Shown here: one piece after another, positions 47,398 through 62,325 of the stretch
How the letters are laid out: each line of letters opens with the position of its first letter
Numbering within the stretch: position 1 is the stretch's first letter
From: Ramazzottius varieornatus
Taxonomy: Eukaryota > Tardigrada > Eutardigrada > Parachela > Ramazzottiidae
Length of the DNA: 64,000 nt
Direction: 5' to 3'
Assembly (NCBI GenBank): GCA_001949185.1
Contig: BDGG01000001.1
Location: forward strand, 2,807,324 to 2,871,323
Translations under genes and position numbers: made by a program
Notes under the pieces: model-generated
Told to the model about the DNA's origin: nothing
Seen by the model: only the letters and a program-made list of their open reading frames with translations
Databases searched by the model: none

Positions 47398-50002
47398 TTA
47401 CTGCTGAGCACAGTTTGGCGGTCCATTGATAACCACACCAGCACCTGCCGCGTTGGCTTGATTCTGGATCCAGTCCCCCAATATCATGGTCCAGGGATCA
47501 GCATTCATTCTTCGTTGGTTAGCGTCAGTTGCCCGTGTCACATCCTCCACTTCAGTACCAATCGGACCGGAAGCCGGTTCCGCACCGGCGGGAGACCTTC
47601 TTGCTGGTTCCTCAGTCTCGTCCTTCTCCTCAACCGCTCGAGGAGCCCAAAGCCGAACTACAACAACAAAACTCGATAAGAATCTTTCAACTTCGAGCAG
47701 TTCGCTCTTATAGTCACGTTTCCACCTTCATTATCTATGCCACTGGTAGCAATGACACAGGAAGTCGGATGAGGCTGGAGACAGTTCACGATATTTGAGT
47801 CACCTCGAATAACTGAAAAAGATGACAAATTAACCACTGCAAAGAAGTTAGTGCAAAATCTTTAATTTCCAACCACCTTTCACAAGGTTCGTCGATTTAC
47901 GGTCCCATATGAAGAAAGACCCGTCGTCAGAGCCAGCCATAATAAATTCACCGTTCTGTCCCAAGAAGCCCGCTTCCTTGATATCTGTTGTCGTGTTGCA
48001 GTGCCCCACAAACTTGTTTCGGTAGTCACTGGCGGCTTCCCTCCACTTGATTTCCTGCGTTTCCATCGCTGAAAGCTCTTTGGTCTGCTGACGAGATCTC
48101 TTACCGTTGCGGTTAGCCTTTAACGCATCGGTGATCTGTTGCTCCAGCTCTAGGAACGACGGACTGGTCACCAATTGTCTGCAAAGAAAGACGAGGGTTA
48201 TCACAAACACATAAACGTTATACAGACGATCGAAATACCGATCATACCGTAATATGGTAGACACAGCCTGGTTACCTTCTGTTGTCGTACTGTCTGTGGA
48301 AATCCTCGCACCATTCCTTGGCTTCTTTCCATCTTTTTACAAGTGCAAGACCCTTGATGAGGCGGAAGTGAGCTTTTTCGTTGGCTGGATCCAGAACATA
48401 CGCCATATATGCGTCCAGCAAAGCTTGGTAGCTATCTGAAAACACACGATCAGCGCTGTGCGACGAGACGAGGCACCCAAAGTCTTGAGTTGAACGTACC
48501 TCCATCCCACTTCCGTTTGATCAATGCAACCGCTCTGTTGGAGTACAGGACGCTGGAGCGCGGACTCATGAGGAGAGCTCGGTTGTAGTAAGCAATGGCC
48601 GAGTTGTGATCACCCCTGAAAAAATAAGAGATTTCGTTAGATGCAGATTATGGATGGAAATTAGAGAGTAAACGGCTCACCTGTGGTAATATTCATTACC
48701 AAGGTCTTTGTTCTTCTGCGCATACTCACTAATCTCTTCTATATTCTTCGACCTCAATGGTGACTGCTCACCAATGGAAAATGTCTTCGCGACCTTGTTC
48801 GAGCTCTCCGACACGGAAAAGAGATAAATCTGTTCGCCACCAATGTTGGACAGGATACTAGTGCCATCCGCGCTAAACCTGACGTCCGTTATGGAGAAGT
48901 TTCTCCACTGATTCCGACTTTCTTGTTCCTTCTGCGGAAGATGCCCAGGGGCGAAATATTTCACACAGCCAGGTTCTAACGGTTCTACCTCCGTGTTGTG
49001 TGAGGAGAGCCATGAATACCGTCGAACCAAACCGCGGCTGTCATCGAACATGTGGTTCGGATAGGTTATGCTGGAGAGTTTCAATTTCCGTCTGTCATAC
49101 ATTCGAGTGAAACAGTCTGTCGCACCGACCGCCATGTAATGCATTTGTACGGGATTACAGGCAATACTCTTGCATTCGGGGTTCGTCATGTACGGGTTAA
49201 GATTGATCAGGACCTGGCGGCAGGTATTTGCATCACAGCGTTTGGGCTCCCGTAAGTCGTACTAGAAACAAAAAACCTTTTTTTCCATGACAGGGCCAAC
49301 ACGACAAGACCCTTTCATCAAGTGGCGAACGCTTGCAGCCAACAGTCGTGCAAAAGCGCCACTTAAGAAAATAACTCTGACTTCCAGATGTTAGCTACCT
49401 GTATCACAAGTCCGTCTTCACCAGCGCTCCAAAAGACCGAAGGTGAGTCGGGAGACACCGCGACACGTTTTACACGGTTAACATGGCAGGAAAAACAGTA
49501 CAGCATTTCTTGGTAATTCACGTCAAACACCCGAACAGTTCCATCAGCCGCGGCGGAGATCACTATGTTGTCCGCGGAACCTGGCAGGAACTTCACCCTG
49601 CAATAAAACCATGTCTTACACAGAGGATTCAAATCGTGCACTAGAATCGATGAGTGATGTTCACCCGAAGATGTTGCCAGTGTGTCCAGTTGCTATCACA
49701 TGTTTCTCCTTCCGGTGGGGGATGTCCCATATGCGCACTCGGTAATCGTCACTCCCGCTGGCCAGCAATGTTCCATCGTGGTTCCACTCGATGCAGTTCA
49801 CACAGCCTTCGTGCCCTTTCAGCTCCCAAAAGAGTCCCAGCCTACGTACAAACTCGACGCTCCACTGCTGCATCCGTCGGAACTGAACAGGCGATATCAG
49901 GCCATAACGAGCTTCGGACTGAAGTGCGTAGGAGCTTCTGATACCAAATGCTCCATATGAACTGCAGGAACTACCCCAGTGGAAGATCGAGTCTATCTCC
50001 AT
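47398..50002 (-). CDS. WDTC1: WD and tetratricopeptide repeats protein 1
   Basis: Eight exons (50002-49665, 49597-49399, 49261-48681, 48615-48500, 48435-48276, 48178-47877, 47812-47726, 47657-47398) give 680 residues, equal to the human length of about 677. N-terminal WD40 repeats: GHEGCVNCIEWNHDGTLLAS, GHTGNIFGVKFLP, VKRVAVSPDSPSVFWSAGED, MAVGATDCFTRMYD. Three TPR units follow (NKDLGNEYYHRGDHNSAIAY; LYSNRAVALIKRKWDGDSY; KAHFRLIKGLALVKRWKEA). Two more WD repeats contain GHCNTTTDIKEAGFLG and GSDDGSFFIWDRKSTNLV, near-identical to the animal family. The tail has ANQRRMNADP. WDTC1 (adipose) is a substrate receptor for DDB1-CUL4 ubiquitin ligases and affects fat storage. The second intron contains foldback copy 8. 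Confidence 0.95.
49293..49385 (-). repeat. Foldback element family 1, copy 8
   Basis: Core TCAAGTGGCGAACG...AAAAGCGCCACTTAAG. It almost fills the 137-nt WDTC1 intron 49398-49262, starting 13 nt from the donor and ending about 30 nt from the acceptor. Confidence 0.75.
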
Positions 50003-50580
50003 AGTTGGTACTGTCGTCACCACCGCAGCAGTCCCAACGCAGCCTTCACTTCCGCTTAATCCTCTTCAACGGCACAGACCTTTGTGAAATTCAGACAGTT
50101 CCCGGCATGGCGAAGCTTTGCAGCTGGTATCCGCTGGATCTTCTCTACTGGGCAACGTGTAAACGGACCTGGACCAGAAGAAGCGGCGGAACGATGGTCC
50201 AATTAACAACACATAATGCGGAACAGACATACTAGTTATAACTAATTTTTGTTAATCAATTTTTCAGGTACAAGGATCGCAAGGGCGAAATTGCGATTAT
50301 CTCAACCGAGATCACCCCTCAACAAAGGGGACAGATCTTTTCTGGCTGCCAGACTTTGGTTTCCACCGGGCCACAGGCGATCTTCAGCGGAAGCTGGTTA
50401 GTCCACCCGGTTCGGACTCTTGGTGAAAAGGTAAACAATGAACAGCTGTTGGCCAGTTTGTAACAAGCGTCTGTTCGCCGGAAGTTAATGAATCCACCCT
50501 CTCCTCATCATTTCTTGGGCAGTTTCCTCTGGTCATTATTTCTCATGCTCACGGAGGTGTGAACGATTAAGGAACCGATT
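50003..50580. other. Spacer WDTC1 / alpha-glucosidase, with an exon-like segment
   Basis: Between the divergent starts, 50269-50430 is open in one frame, preceded by a strong acceptor (AATCAATTTTTCAG) and followed by GTAAAC. It reads YKDRKGEIAIIST...VHPVRTLGEK, with no known family. It could be a 5' exon of the glucosidase gene, an independent exon, or chance. Confidence 0.3.
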
Positions 50581-54238
<3,658 letters not shown>

Positions 54239-56156
54239 AGGTACTGTGTTGGATTCGCCATCTCAAGATGTGAGCGTAATCCTTCATGATTGCGGTTTTA
54301 GTTTCACAAAAAAGAAATCTTCCTATGCTCACGTCTTTCGAAACTTTAGGTGCCCATTCTTCCCAGTGTCTGCAGTTGTTAATTAGCATAATCTCATGTA
54401 ATCACAACATAAAAATGCTTCAAAAGGTGATCATGACAAGAACTCAGCCACCAAGAAGTTTGAACTGACTGAGCAGCAATCTCGTGTCCGACTGACTCAG
54501 GGATTTGACGAAATCCACCTTTCTTCGACTACCTCCTCTTTCGTTTCCTCCAGGGGACAGCAGCGATAGCCGAATCTCACAGTGTAGTTCCCGGCTATCG
54601 TTTCGTCTTCTGCGATAGATAAGAACGTTAGGTCGCAAAGTTCTCTAATCTTGCGCGTGAAGTAATTACTCGAGCAACTCATTACTTGTCAAGGTTTTGA
54701 GCCAAGCGGCCACGCTGTGAAGGTGCCGTGATATCTGCTCGGCTATTCCTAGCGACTCCCGAACCGGAACGAAGGCAACCGTGGAGTTCCGTTTGGTAGT
54801 TTCTGTACTTATAGACTGGGAATAAGAAAAAGCAGGAAAAGCGGTTGATATCACCAGAATGACGCAGTAAACCCAAAGCAGGATATTGGCAAACATTTTT
54901 AATGGAAAATGATGGCTAGTAGGCCGTGGTAGTACAGGGTGCGGAAGGCAGCCTAACCATTTTTACGACCCAGACTATCGGTCGTAGCAAAGCCCCACAG
55001 GTTCTTCATGCACCAGACCTAACGCATTGCTTTTTGTTAGTTTTCCGAAGGAACGCCGTCCGGTGGAAATAACCATTCCCGGCGCGGTAAATATGAAGAG
55101 GCTTGTTGAGAATTTGCACATAATGCAATATTTGCGACCGGTTGTTGTTTACGTTCTGTTGAAGTGTTCTAGATTGGACCGTGCCGGCTGGGTTATAGGG
55201 AATTTCATCGATCAACTTCGCTGTGTCATTCCAATTTGCCTAGCAGAAAATTTGTTGACAGGTGACAGCCTTTCATCGAGGTCTTGAAAGAGATGGGTAG
55301 TTCGCCGAGGATGCCGGCTGAATTCGTCAATTAGTTTGTCTTTGCGTTTGATTGGGACTGCAGCGCATTATCGAACAATGGATGAAGACCGGTCAAGCTA
55401 GTTAAATAGCAGCGCAAACAGATTCTACGGCACGGCGGGCTCAATGAGGGTTCCACGCCGATAAATTGATCAAGACAGTTGGAACCGGTTTGACAAACGC
55501 ACTTAGCAATTTGAACGCAGGCGACTGCCCGGAGGGCTTGGGCATCTTACGGTACTGCATATCAAAAGAGATATTCGTGATATTCGGTGCGATAATGATT
55601 GATGATGTTGCAATTTTTCTTTTAGGGATTCTGCTCACCTCTGTTCTTCCAAAAGAACCGCGCTAACTTCCGGTGAGTCTTTATTCCTGCCTTTCATGGT
55701 TGTACAATAACACGAATTTGCATGCAAAGTTACAGTTACAGACTCGTCTATCAGCATCTTTTGCATATTCTATTCACTCCGGTTCATCATATTTTTCGAT
55801 ACTCGAATGCGATCAGTATCAGTTATACCGCCGCCGTCATTCATTTGAGTCATTTGTAAATGTCTGATCGTGCGACTGCGGTGGAGTTTGAAAATACCAA
55901 GTAAAGAGCATGCGTTCGATCACGAGCTCTACGGACGAGTGCTATAATTCCACACATCCGCTGTGACCGAAAGCTGCCAGTATCTTCGACAGATACAGTA
56001 CCTCATGTTCGCAGTTCCTCGTTTCATAAGTCGAACTAAAATCATACATCCGTCGGGTTTTATGTAGCACAAATGTGATAGTCTCTGGTTTTCGACATTT
56101 TTATTTTTGAAATTGTATTCTATTACTTCTGTCTTTAGAGTCTCGGGTCGCTGAAA
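54239..56156. other. Intergenic 1.9 kb with one weak small-gene candidate
   Basis: AT-rich spacer between the glucosidase stop and the ZIP start. Apart from the minus-strand small open frame listed separately, nothing is recognised. Confidence 0.45.
54666..54896 (-). CDS. Possible small secreted protein
   Basis: A true ATG at 54896 opens a 76-codon frame with a convincing signal peptide (MFANILLWVYCVILVISTAF). An overlapping frame continues to 54497 and reads like protein (LSIAEDETIAGNYTVRFGYRCC). The two could be exons of one gene, but no splice pair that keeps phase was found. It may be chance or a decayed gene. No family recognised. Confidence 0.25.
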   Translation of the reverse strand: MFANILLWVYCVILVISTAFPAFSYSQSISTETTKRNSTVAFVPVRESLGIAEQISRHLHSVAAWLKTLTSNELLE

Positions 56157-59100
56157 ATGGACAAAGATTGCTGTCGCCATTCATGGCATCAGAACAAGAA
56201 AGAACCTGCATCGTCTCTGCGCTTTGCCTCGCTACGCTGCCGGCTGTTGTTGAGCCTGGGACTCATCTGTTGCTCGCTTCACGGAGCTACGGCTCATCTC
56301 CTTGAAAATCGTGTTTACAATGATGTGGCCAAGTCTTTTGATAGCCAGATTATCCACCTACCGGATTTGCAGACTATCATCGACAATGTGGTCATGCGAG
56401 TACACTGTAGCAGCCTTGACCGGAACACGTCCACTTGCACTGGATACAATGTCGGTTTGTCAAAACTTAATTGCCTCTGTCCATGAAACTCAACAGGTGG
56501 TTCTTGAAATCAACTGAAACCTTTCTTCGTGGTTATAGTGTGTGAAAGCGGACAGCGTCTTCGCCCAAGCCGGTTACATCCCAGGAACCGAAATCTTGAC
56601 ACCGCAAACTTTTGCTGGCGTTTCGGTACCTGTTCTGGTGCAAGTTCTGAACCCTCAGAAATACTGCGATTCTGGTCGAGGCCCATTTCCGTGCTCCACT
56701 CCATCGACTGTTCAAGACAGGCTGGACTGTTGGAGCCGACAGCTTCTCGGCAATTCTTCCTCTGGCATTTTCACGGAGAGCGACCTGGATCGCATTCTGG
56801 CAAGACTAAGTCTGACCTACCGCCCGACCACAAAAGATCAAATTGCCCAAAGCAAAGTACGTAAAACCCGCCAGAAAATAACACTTTTCCAAAAGGATTT
56901 CAGCTTTTTAACTTTTCTACTAGAAACTGACGGCGTCCTCGGTTCTGGCGGACCATCTCCAAGTCCCCAAGGGAAGCCCTATACAAACGCAAAACATTCC
57001 AGCGGTCTCGGCCCTCATCATTTCCCAACTGTTCAATGGTGAGATCTGGACAGACAAGAAAGAGGTTCTCATTAAGGACAGGAGCTTTTCTTTTTCGCTA
57101 ATGTCGAAAAACTGACTTTCCCCGATGAGTGACGATGAAAACTTCCGTATTACGATGTTATAAGGTGCATAGACCACTTAGACACAGAACTCCATAAAGT
57201 TTGAGCGCGCGCCTTAGCCCATAATTCGGCAAAACCGAAAATCATGAAAGGTGCCGAATTGCCCTAACATGCACTAACCATCAGATCGTCTCCATATTTG
57301 GATGCTAGATAAAAAAAGATATTCCCAGCCACATGCATCCAATCCAGCCCTTTCGGCCAGTAATAACGCTCTGTAGACCACTTCTAAACTTTCAAGCCCA
57401 TTTTGCGGCCGTTATTAAAATGGATTGAATGTATGTGGCTGGGAATGTCATTTTTTACCTACCATCCAAAGTTGGAGACGATCTGATGGTTAGTTCAAAT
57501 ATTGGGCCGATTCGGCACCTTTCATAACTTCGTATTCTGCCGAACTATGTTCATGGCGCGCGCTCAAGCCTTATGGCTTTCTGCGCCTAAGTGGTCAGTA
57601 CACCCATAGGATCGAGATACGGCAATTGCTTACCGACGCTCATGAGGGTAAGTCAGTTTTTCGACATTAGCGCAAAAAGAAAGCTCGTGCCTTAATCCAT
57701 CTCATCATATTCTTTGACAGGATTACCCATCGGAGCTTCTGGCAAACAACAGCACGATCAGGTCGACACGAACATCAGCAGTCTGACGCCTAACTTGTTC
57801 ATCGCCCTATTGTTTGATGTGGATACGGAGACCGGTTTCGCCTTGTCGGACGAGCGTAGGCATTATATTCCCGCTGTTTGGTTCCTTCTATAATATCTTC
57901 GATTTTTGGGTTTTCAGGTCTCCACAATATCGCCAAGAAGCTGAATATTGGAACAACTGTCGATCACAACCACGGGCATCATCGAGCAACGAGAAGCGTC
58001 GCAGCGCATCACGAGGAAGAGCAGGCGAAACCCTTCAACAGGACTTGCTGGTCGCTGGATACTATCCTAGCCGCGTACGGTGTACAAGAGAAGAAGCCTC
58101 TCACGCAGAACGAGTTCGAAAGTAATTAAACTTGATTACTTCAGTTTCCGGCTAACGACTAAAGATTCGCATATCTCTTTACAGAATTGTGCCCGGCGCT
58201 TATACAGCAGACTTTCTATGATGCATGCGAACCCTCCTTGTACGATGTATCTCAGGAGGCTCTCTCTACTATTACCGATGCCGAAAGTACGAAGAAATGG
58301 TTGTTGCTCCCATTGGTTCGAGAAATCAGAATACGATGTAATGGCTGGTTACAGAATATGGCTACGGAACAGTTGCAGTAGTCACGATATGTGCTTTGTC
58401 TTTGCTCGGCATCGTGTTTATCCCGCTGTTCAAACGGCGGTTTTACGAGAACGCATTACAAGGATTCATCGCGCTTGGAGTTGGCACTTTGAGCGGCGAT
58501 GCACTTCTCCATTTACTACCGGAAGTGAGTTGACCTATTGGGTCTCTCTCCTAGTTGAGGTTCATAGTTTAATGTGAATTTTCTTGTAGGCTCTCGCGGG
58601 ACATAAGGAGGAAACAGGCAAGGGCGACAAAGATTCTGAAGAAGCCAAGGACCTGACGGGACTATGGCGAGCAACCGCCTGCCTGGGAGCCATATATGGG
58701 TTCTACGTGTGGGAGACCGCACTGCATTCTCTGATCAGCCATCGGAACAAACGCCGTCACGCTCACGGAGATCAAGACCATCCGCACGATCACCACCACC
58801 ATGGCGAGGGAGGCCACCACGACCACTCACACATCCCCGACCCGGATGCATTCAAGGCCGCCATGGCTCATCCGAATGAGGCAGTGGAAGTTTGCGCTGG
58901 ACCGGAAATGGCAATAAAGGACTTGGGTAGTGATGGGAAGAGCCCTGAAGTTGTTATACACAAACGACGTGATGGCATATGCGGTAAGTTCTCTTCTTGC
59001 TGCGGTATGGATCGAATAGGCAGATGTCAAATCGAGGGGTTATTTTCCAGGGATGACGCCCTTGGCTTCCATGCTACTGCTCTCTGGATGTCTGCATAAC

Positions 59101-59670
59101 TTTGCCGACGGCCTGACTATCGCGGCTGCCTTCTCGGTAGACCTCAACTCCGGTATCTCCACGAGTATCGCCATCTTCTGCCACGAAGTTCCTCACGAAC
59201 TTGGTTTGAGACTTTCTCATATGTCTTAGAAATGTTACCGTATGCGGTCTTTGTATGTACAGTATAAATATGTCATCATATTGCTTGTTTCTCAGGTGAC
59301 TTTGCTGTTTTACTCGGCTCGGGAATGAGTTTCAAACGAGCAATGATCTTACACGGACTGACGGAAGCTTTCTCGCTCGTTGGTTTCTACATTGGTATCC
59401 CGATCTCTGAAAATGAGTCTGCTCGACAATGGATATTCGCGGTGGCCGCCGGGATGTTCCTCTACGTGGCTCTGGCCGATATGGTAGGTTCTTCACCCGT
59501 TCCACATTTTGTAACGAATTTCACCTTTGACATTCCTTTCCTCGCAGCTGCCAGAACTGAAACATGGAGCCAAGAGCATGACCATGGTGATCGTTCAAAA
59601 CATTGGGATCTTGCTAGGCTTCGCTATCATGATCACCATGGCCGTCTTCGAAGATGCAATAAAGATATAG
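56157..59670 (+). CDS. ZIP zinc/metal transporter, LIV-1 subfamily (SLC39)
   Basis: Eleven exons (56157-56450, 56539-56856, 56924-57038, 57721-57834, 57918-58121, 58185-58286, 58355-58524, 58590-58983, 59051-59203, 59296-59483, 59548-59670) give about 724 residues. A signal peptide ([17 protein letters not shown]) precedes a long ectodomain that ends with the LCPALIQQ motif. The eight-helix core starts at [21 protein letters not shown]. Metal-site motifs are HNFADGL in helix IV and HEVPHELGD in helix V. A His-rich cytoplasmic loop ([16 protein letters not shown]) lies between helices III and IV. It imports zinc, possibly iron or manganese, into the cytosol; the His rather than Glu before VPHE points to zinc-type members, not ZIP8/14. 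Weak spots: the donor GTCGGT after exon 1, and exon 4 may end at 57855 instead. Intron 3 contains a 425-bp MITE-like element. Confidence 0.92.
57172..57596. repeat. 425-bp MITE-like element with long inverted arms
   Basis: Ends GACCACTTAG and CTAAGTGGTC; arms match over at least 45 nt at the tips (AGCGCGCGCC/GGCGCGCGCT) and again inside (TTCCCAGCCACAT with ATGTGGCTGGGAA; ATCAGATCGTCTCCA with TGGAGACGATCTGAT). Effectively one imperfect palindrome. No open frame. It lies inside ZIP intron 3 (57039-57720). No clean target duplication was found. Confidence 0.85.
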
Positions 59671-60120
59671 ATGTATCGGACAAAGTACGAAAAGCGGCGA
59701 GCAGATTTTATGCAATGTAACGGCGGAATTTTCTCTCACAGGTTCGAGCTGGAAGCAACAAATTTGCATCCCTGGAACTCGCGTTTCTGAACAATTCGGC
59801 ACACTCAGATTTCACCGTACGAAAACCTAATTTGCAACGATGTCTTTCGTACATTCATCTATCCCTACAGCGTATATTCTTGTTCGAAAACGATGGCGGA
59901 AAGCTTGACAGTAAAGAGTTTAATGAGAGCTACATTCCCGAAAATATATGAAGATGAGAATAATACCGAGAAAACATTAAACGACGAACCAAGTTACCGC
60001 AGCAAATCAACCGTATGAAATCCATTGTATAAACTACGCTATGAAGAAAGGGAACTAAAACCATGGAGCGGTGCGAATTTTACTGCTAGAGAAGATAATG
60101 CCGAAAAAAGAATTGCTGAC
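59671..60120. other. Convergent spacer, ZIP / small heat-shock protein
   Basis: About 450 nt between converging stops, A-rich, probably the two 3' UTRs. No gene or repeat recognised. Confidence 0.5.
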
Positions 60121-61237
60121 TTAGCGCTTTCCCTTGTTGGAGGAGGAAGTGTCGTGTTGAATGGGGATCTCGTAGTGGTCTCCGTCCTTGTTGGTTGGTT
60201 GTTGATACGGAGCCTCCAGCGACAAGACGCCATTTGGAGCCAGACGAGACTTCATGGCATCGATTTGCATCCCTGGAAAAGCGCAGCATAATTTGTACAT
60301 ATCATATGTACGTACTTCAGTACTTGGATCGTAAACGAAAAACTGATTTTAATCACCAAATCAATCAAGTCGCAAAAACTTGATCGTTCTCAAGTGGCGC
60401 ACGTTTATCAATCCAGTAACATAGAAAACTGCACCACCCGAGATAACGATCATCCCAAAATTGTTTGCCGGCCTGCCTAGTCTCAGACGGATCAAACTGC
60501 CTGGGCTTAAACTGAAGTTGCGAAAGACTTTAGAAAAAGAATGTTTGTGCAACAACGAGGAAGTACCGGAATCAGAAAATCGCAGGCCTGTGTGCTTACC
60601 CGGTGGAACGGCGACCATGCGACGGAACTCGCGGATAGCAACGTGGTCCTGAAGAAAGCACACATCAGACAGCTGTTCAATGATATTATGCTACACAAGC
60701 CACTTGGTAACTCACTTCACCCTTATCCTCATGACGAGCAGTGACGGTCACAACTCCATCGTTGGTCTTGACTAAAAAAGAAAGATGCGTAATAATCCCG
60801 CACATCAACGATTCAATGGCAAGAGCACTGACGGTAAATAAGCTTACTGGTAATATCGTCCGGGCGGAATCCCTTGACATCGAACTGGAATTGAGCCAGT
60901 TGCTGTCCGTCTCGCTCGATGAAGTTGGGCATGGTGCGCAGGCTACGATCCACCATCGATCCGACGTTCTGGCCACCAAAGCCACCAAACATCATGTTCT
61001 CCATACGGGCCAGATCACGAGCCATGGTGCGGATCTACGGGACAAAATGCAGTTCAGTATTTCACCAGCCACAATCAAACCTCCAGCCGAAGCTGGACTT
61101 ACTGGGTCCACGAAGCCACCTCCAAAGAATGGCTCCATCTCATTTCCGCGATGGCCATGATGATGACGACGATCGCGATCCATTTGCTGGTTGTTGCCGC
61201 CATAGCCGTTGTCGTATCCGTACTGTTGCATGCTCAT
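60121..61237 (-). CDS. Small heat-shock protein (alpha-crystallin family)
   Basis: Five exons (61237-61103, 61034-60848, 60771-60716, 60648-60600, 60272-60121) give 192 residues. The N-terminal region is Gly/His/Met-rich (GYDNGYGGNNQQ; FGGFGGQNVG) and low-complexity. The alpha-crystallin domain starts at about residue 90: FQFDVKGFRPDDITIKTNDG, VVTVTARHED, FRRMVAVPPGMQIDAMKSRL and APNGVLSLEAP, the last being the usual beta8/beta9 motif. The short C-tail contains YEIPIQ, a candidate I-x-I docking motif. sHSPs are ATP-independent holdase chaperones forming oligomers. Four introns are unusual for a family often with none or few. It has no targeting signal, so it is probably cytosolic. The last intron contains foldback copy 10. 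Confidence 0.92.
60366..60475 (+). repeat. Foldback element family 1, copy 10
   Basis: TTGATCGTTCTCAAGTGGCGCACG...CTGCACCACCCGAGATAACGATCAT with a TTTGCCGG end; GATCGTT and AACGATC pair perfectly. In the sHSP intron 60599-60273. By its TTTGCC end it runs against the gene, though the other end also resembles that tail. Confidence 0.75.
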
Positions 61238-61280
61238 GGTTGCGGCTAGGTTCTCTACGAAGACGGAAGAATTACGGAAT

Positions 61281-61369
61281 AGAAAGTTCGCACGAGGACG
61301 AAGCAAATTCTTTAGCAGAAGATGCTGTTGGAACGAAAACTGGAAAAAGGCAAATGAGTTTCGCGAAAG
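61281..61369 (-). promoter_or_regulatory. Candidate heat-shock elements upstream of the sHSP start
   Basis: Two inverted nGAAnnTTCn-type pairs: AGAAAGTTCG at 61281 and TTTCGCGAAA at 61360, with a weak TATA-like GGATAAAGG (minus) near 61380. Each has two pentamers rather than the usual three, so binding by HSF is possible but not shown. Confidence 0.25.
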
Positions 61370-61722
61370 ATCTGCGCCTTTATCCGTGTGGTTATCATTG
61401 GTGGCTGGTTGTGGGCTAAGACCGGGGAAAATCCAAAACTTTGGCACGCCCACAACACGTGATGCATGGAACCTTTTTGAGTAAAGTCACGTGTCCCCTA
61501 CTTGACTGTCGTCACCGTGACATCACAGATGTGATCTTGAGTCCTGACTGCCATGCCGATTACAAGTCCTTTCCAAGTTTTCCAAGTTTCTCGCTTTCCA
61601 AGTTTTCTCCCAGTCCCAGGCAACCATCCAGGAAAGCTATGCCCTGTAACCACTATCGGGATGACCGAGCTAAGTATTGCAGACTGGAAGTTTTTACAAG
61701 GATTCAAAAGGACAACAGCTCA

Positions 61723-62325
61723 GGTGGTACTAAGGTTGCAAATTCCTAATTCCATTCCTTTCCAAATTCCGTTCCATTCCTGGAATTCCGTTCCGTTCCG
61801 AGGGGTAGCCGTTTGGAACGGTGGAATTCCTATTTGGAAAACTAGCAAAAATCGGAGAAAATTTAGGAATTCCACGAGGTAAACAGTCGAAGATCCAGCA
61901 GATTCTGTCGAAAAATTGAACCCGATGCTGGCTCACACATGCGTACCACTAAGGCCAATTGGTCGTTCAGCTGAACGACCAATAGCATTTTCGATCCGTC
62001 GCACTAAAGTATGCGGCGCATTCAGCTGTGCGTAAGACGTTGATTTTCCCTTGGACTTTCAGGTCCGACAAGACCGAAAGTTCGGATCGGTCAATCTCCA
62101 GCTGGCTTTCAGTCTTAAAACCAATATTTGTTGATGACTTCAGATCATGTTTACTGTTTTAGATGGGTATGTAAAAAGAACTAAACTGGCAAATGGGACT
62201 TTGGAATTCCGGATTTTTGCGAGGACCTTCTGGAGTAGAAAATAGGAACATAGTAATATTAGGAATTCCTTTCCTATTTTCCATCCAAGGGCATTCGGCC
62301 TGGAATTTACAACCTTAGGTGGTAC
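61723..62325. mobile_element. Non-autonomous DNA transposon with 8-bp target duplication (hAT-like)
   Basis: Element 61731-62317 (587 bp) has terminal inverted repeats TAAGGTTGCAAATTCC and GGAATTTACAACCTTA, one mismatch in 16. The identical octamer GGTGGTAC flanks both ends (61723-61730 and 62318-62325), as expected of an 8-bp target-site duplication. The sub-terminal regions are rich in GGAATTCC-like words. A 26-bp perfect palindrome with centre TTCAGCTGAA lies near 61963-61988. There is no transposase-like frame. An 8-bp duplication is typical of hAT elements; the family is inferred from that alone. Confidence 0.8.

Noticed and set aside
47813-47876. WDTC1 exon 7 starting at 47800 (GTGACTC...)
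   Set aside because: Starting at 47812 after TTTTTCAG gives LVKVIRGDSNIVNCLQPHP, matching the family; the shorter reading loses three conserved residues.
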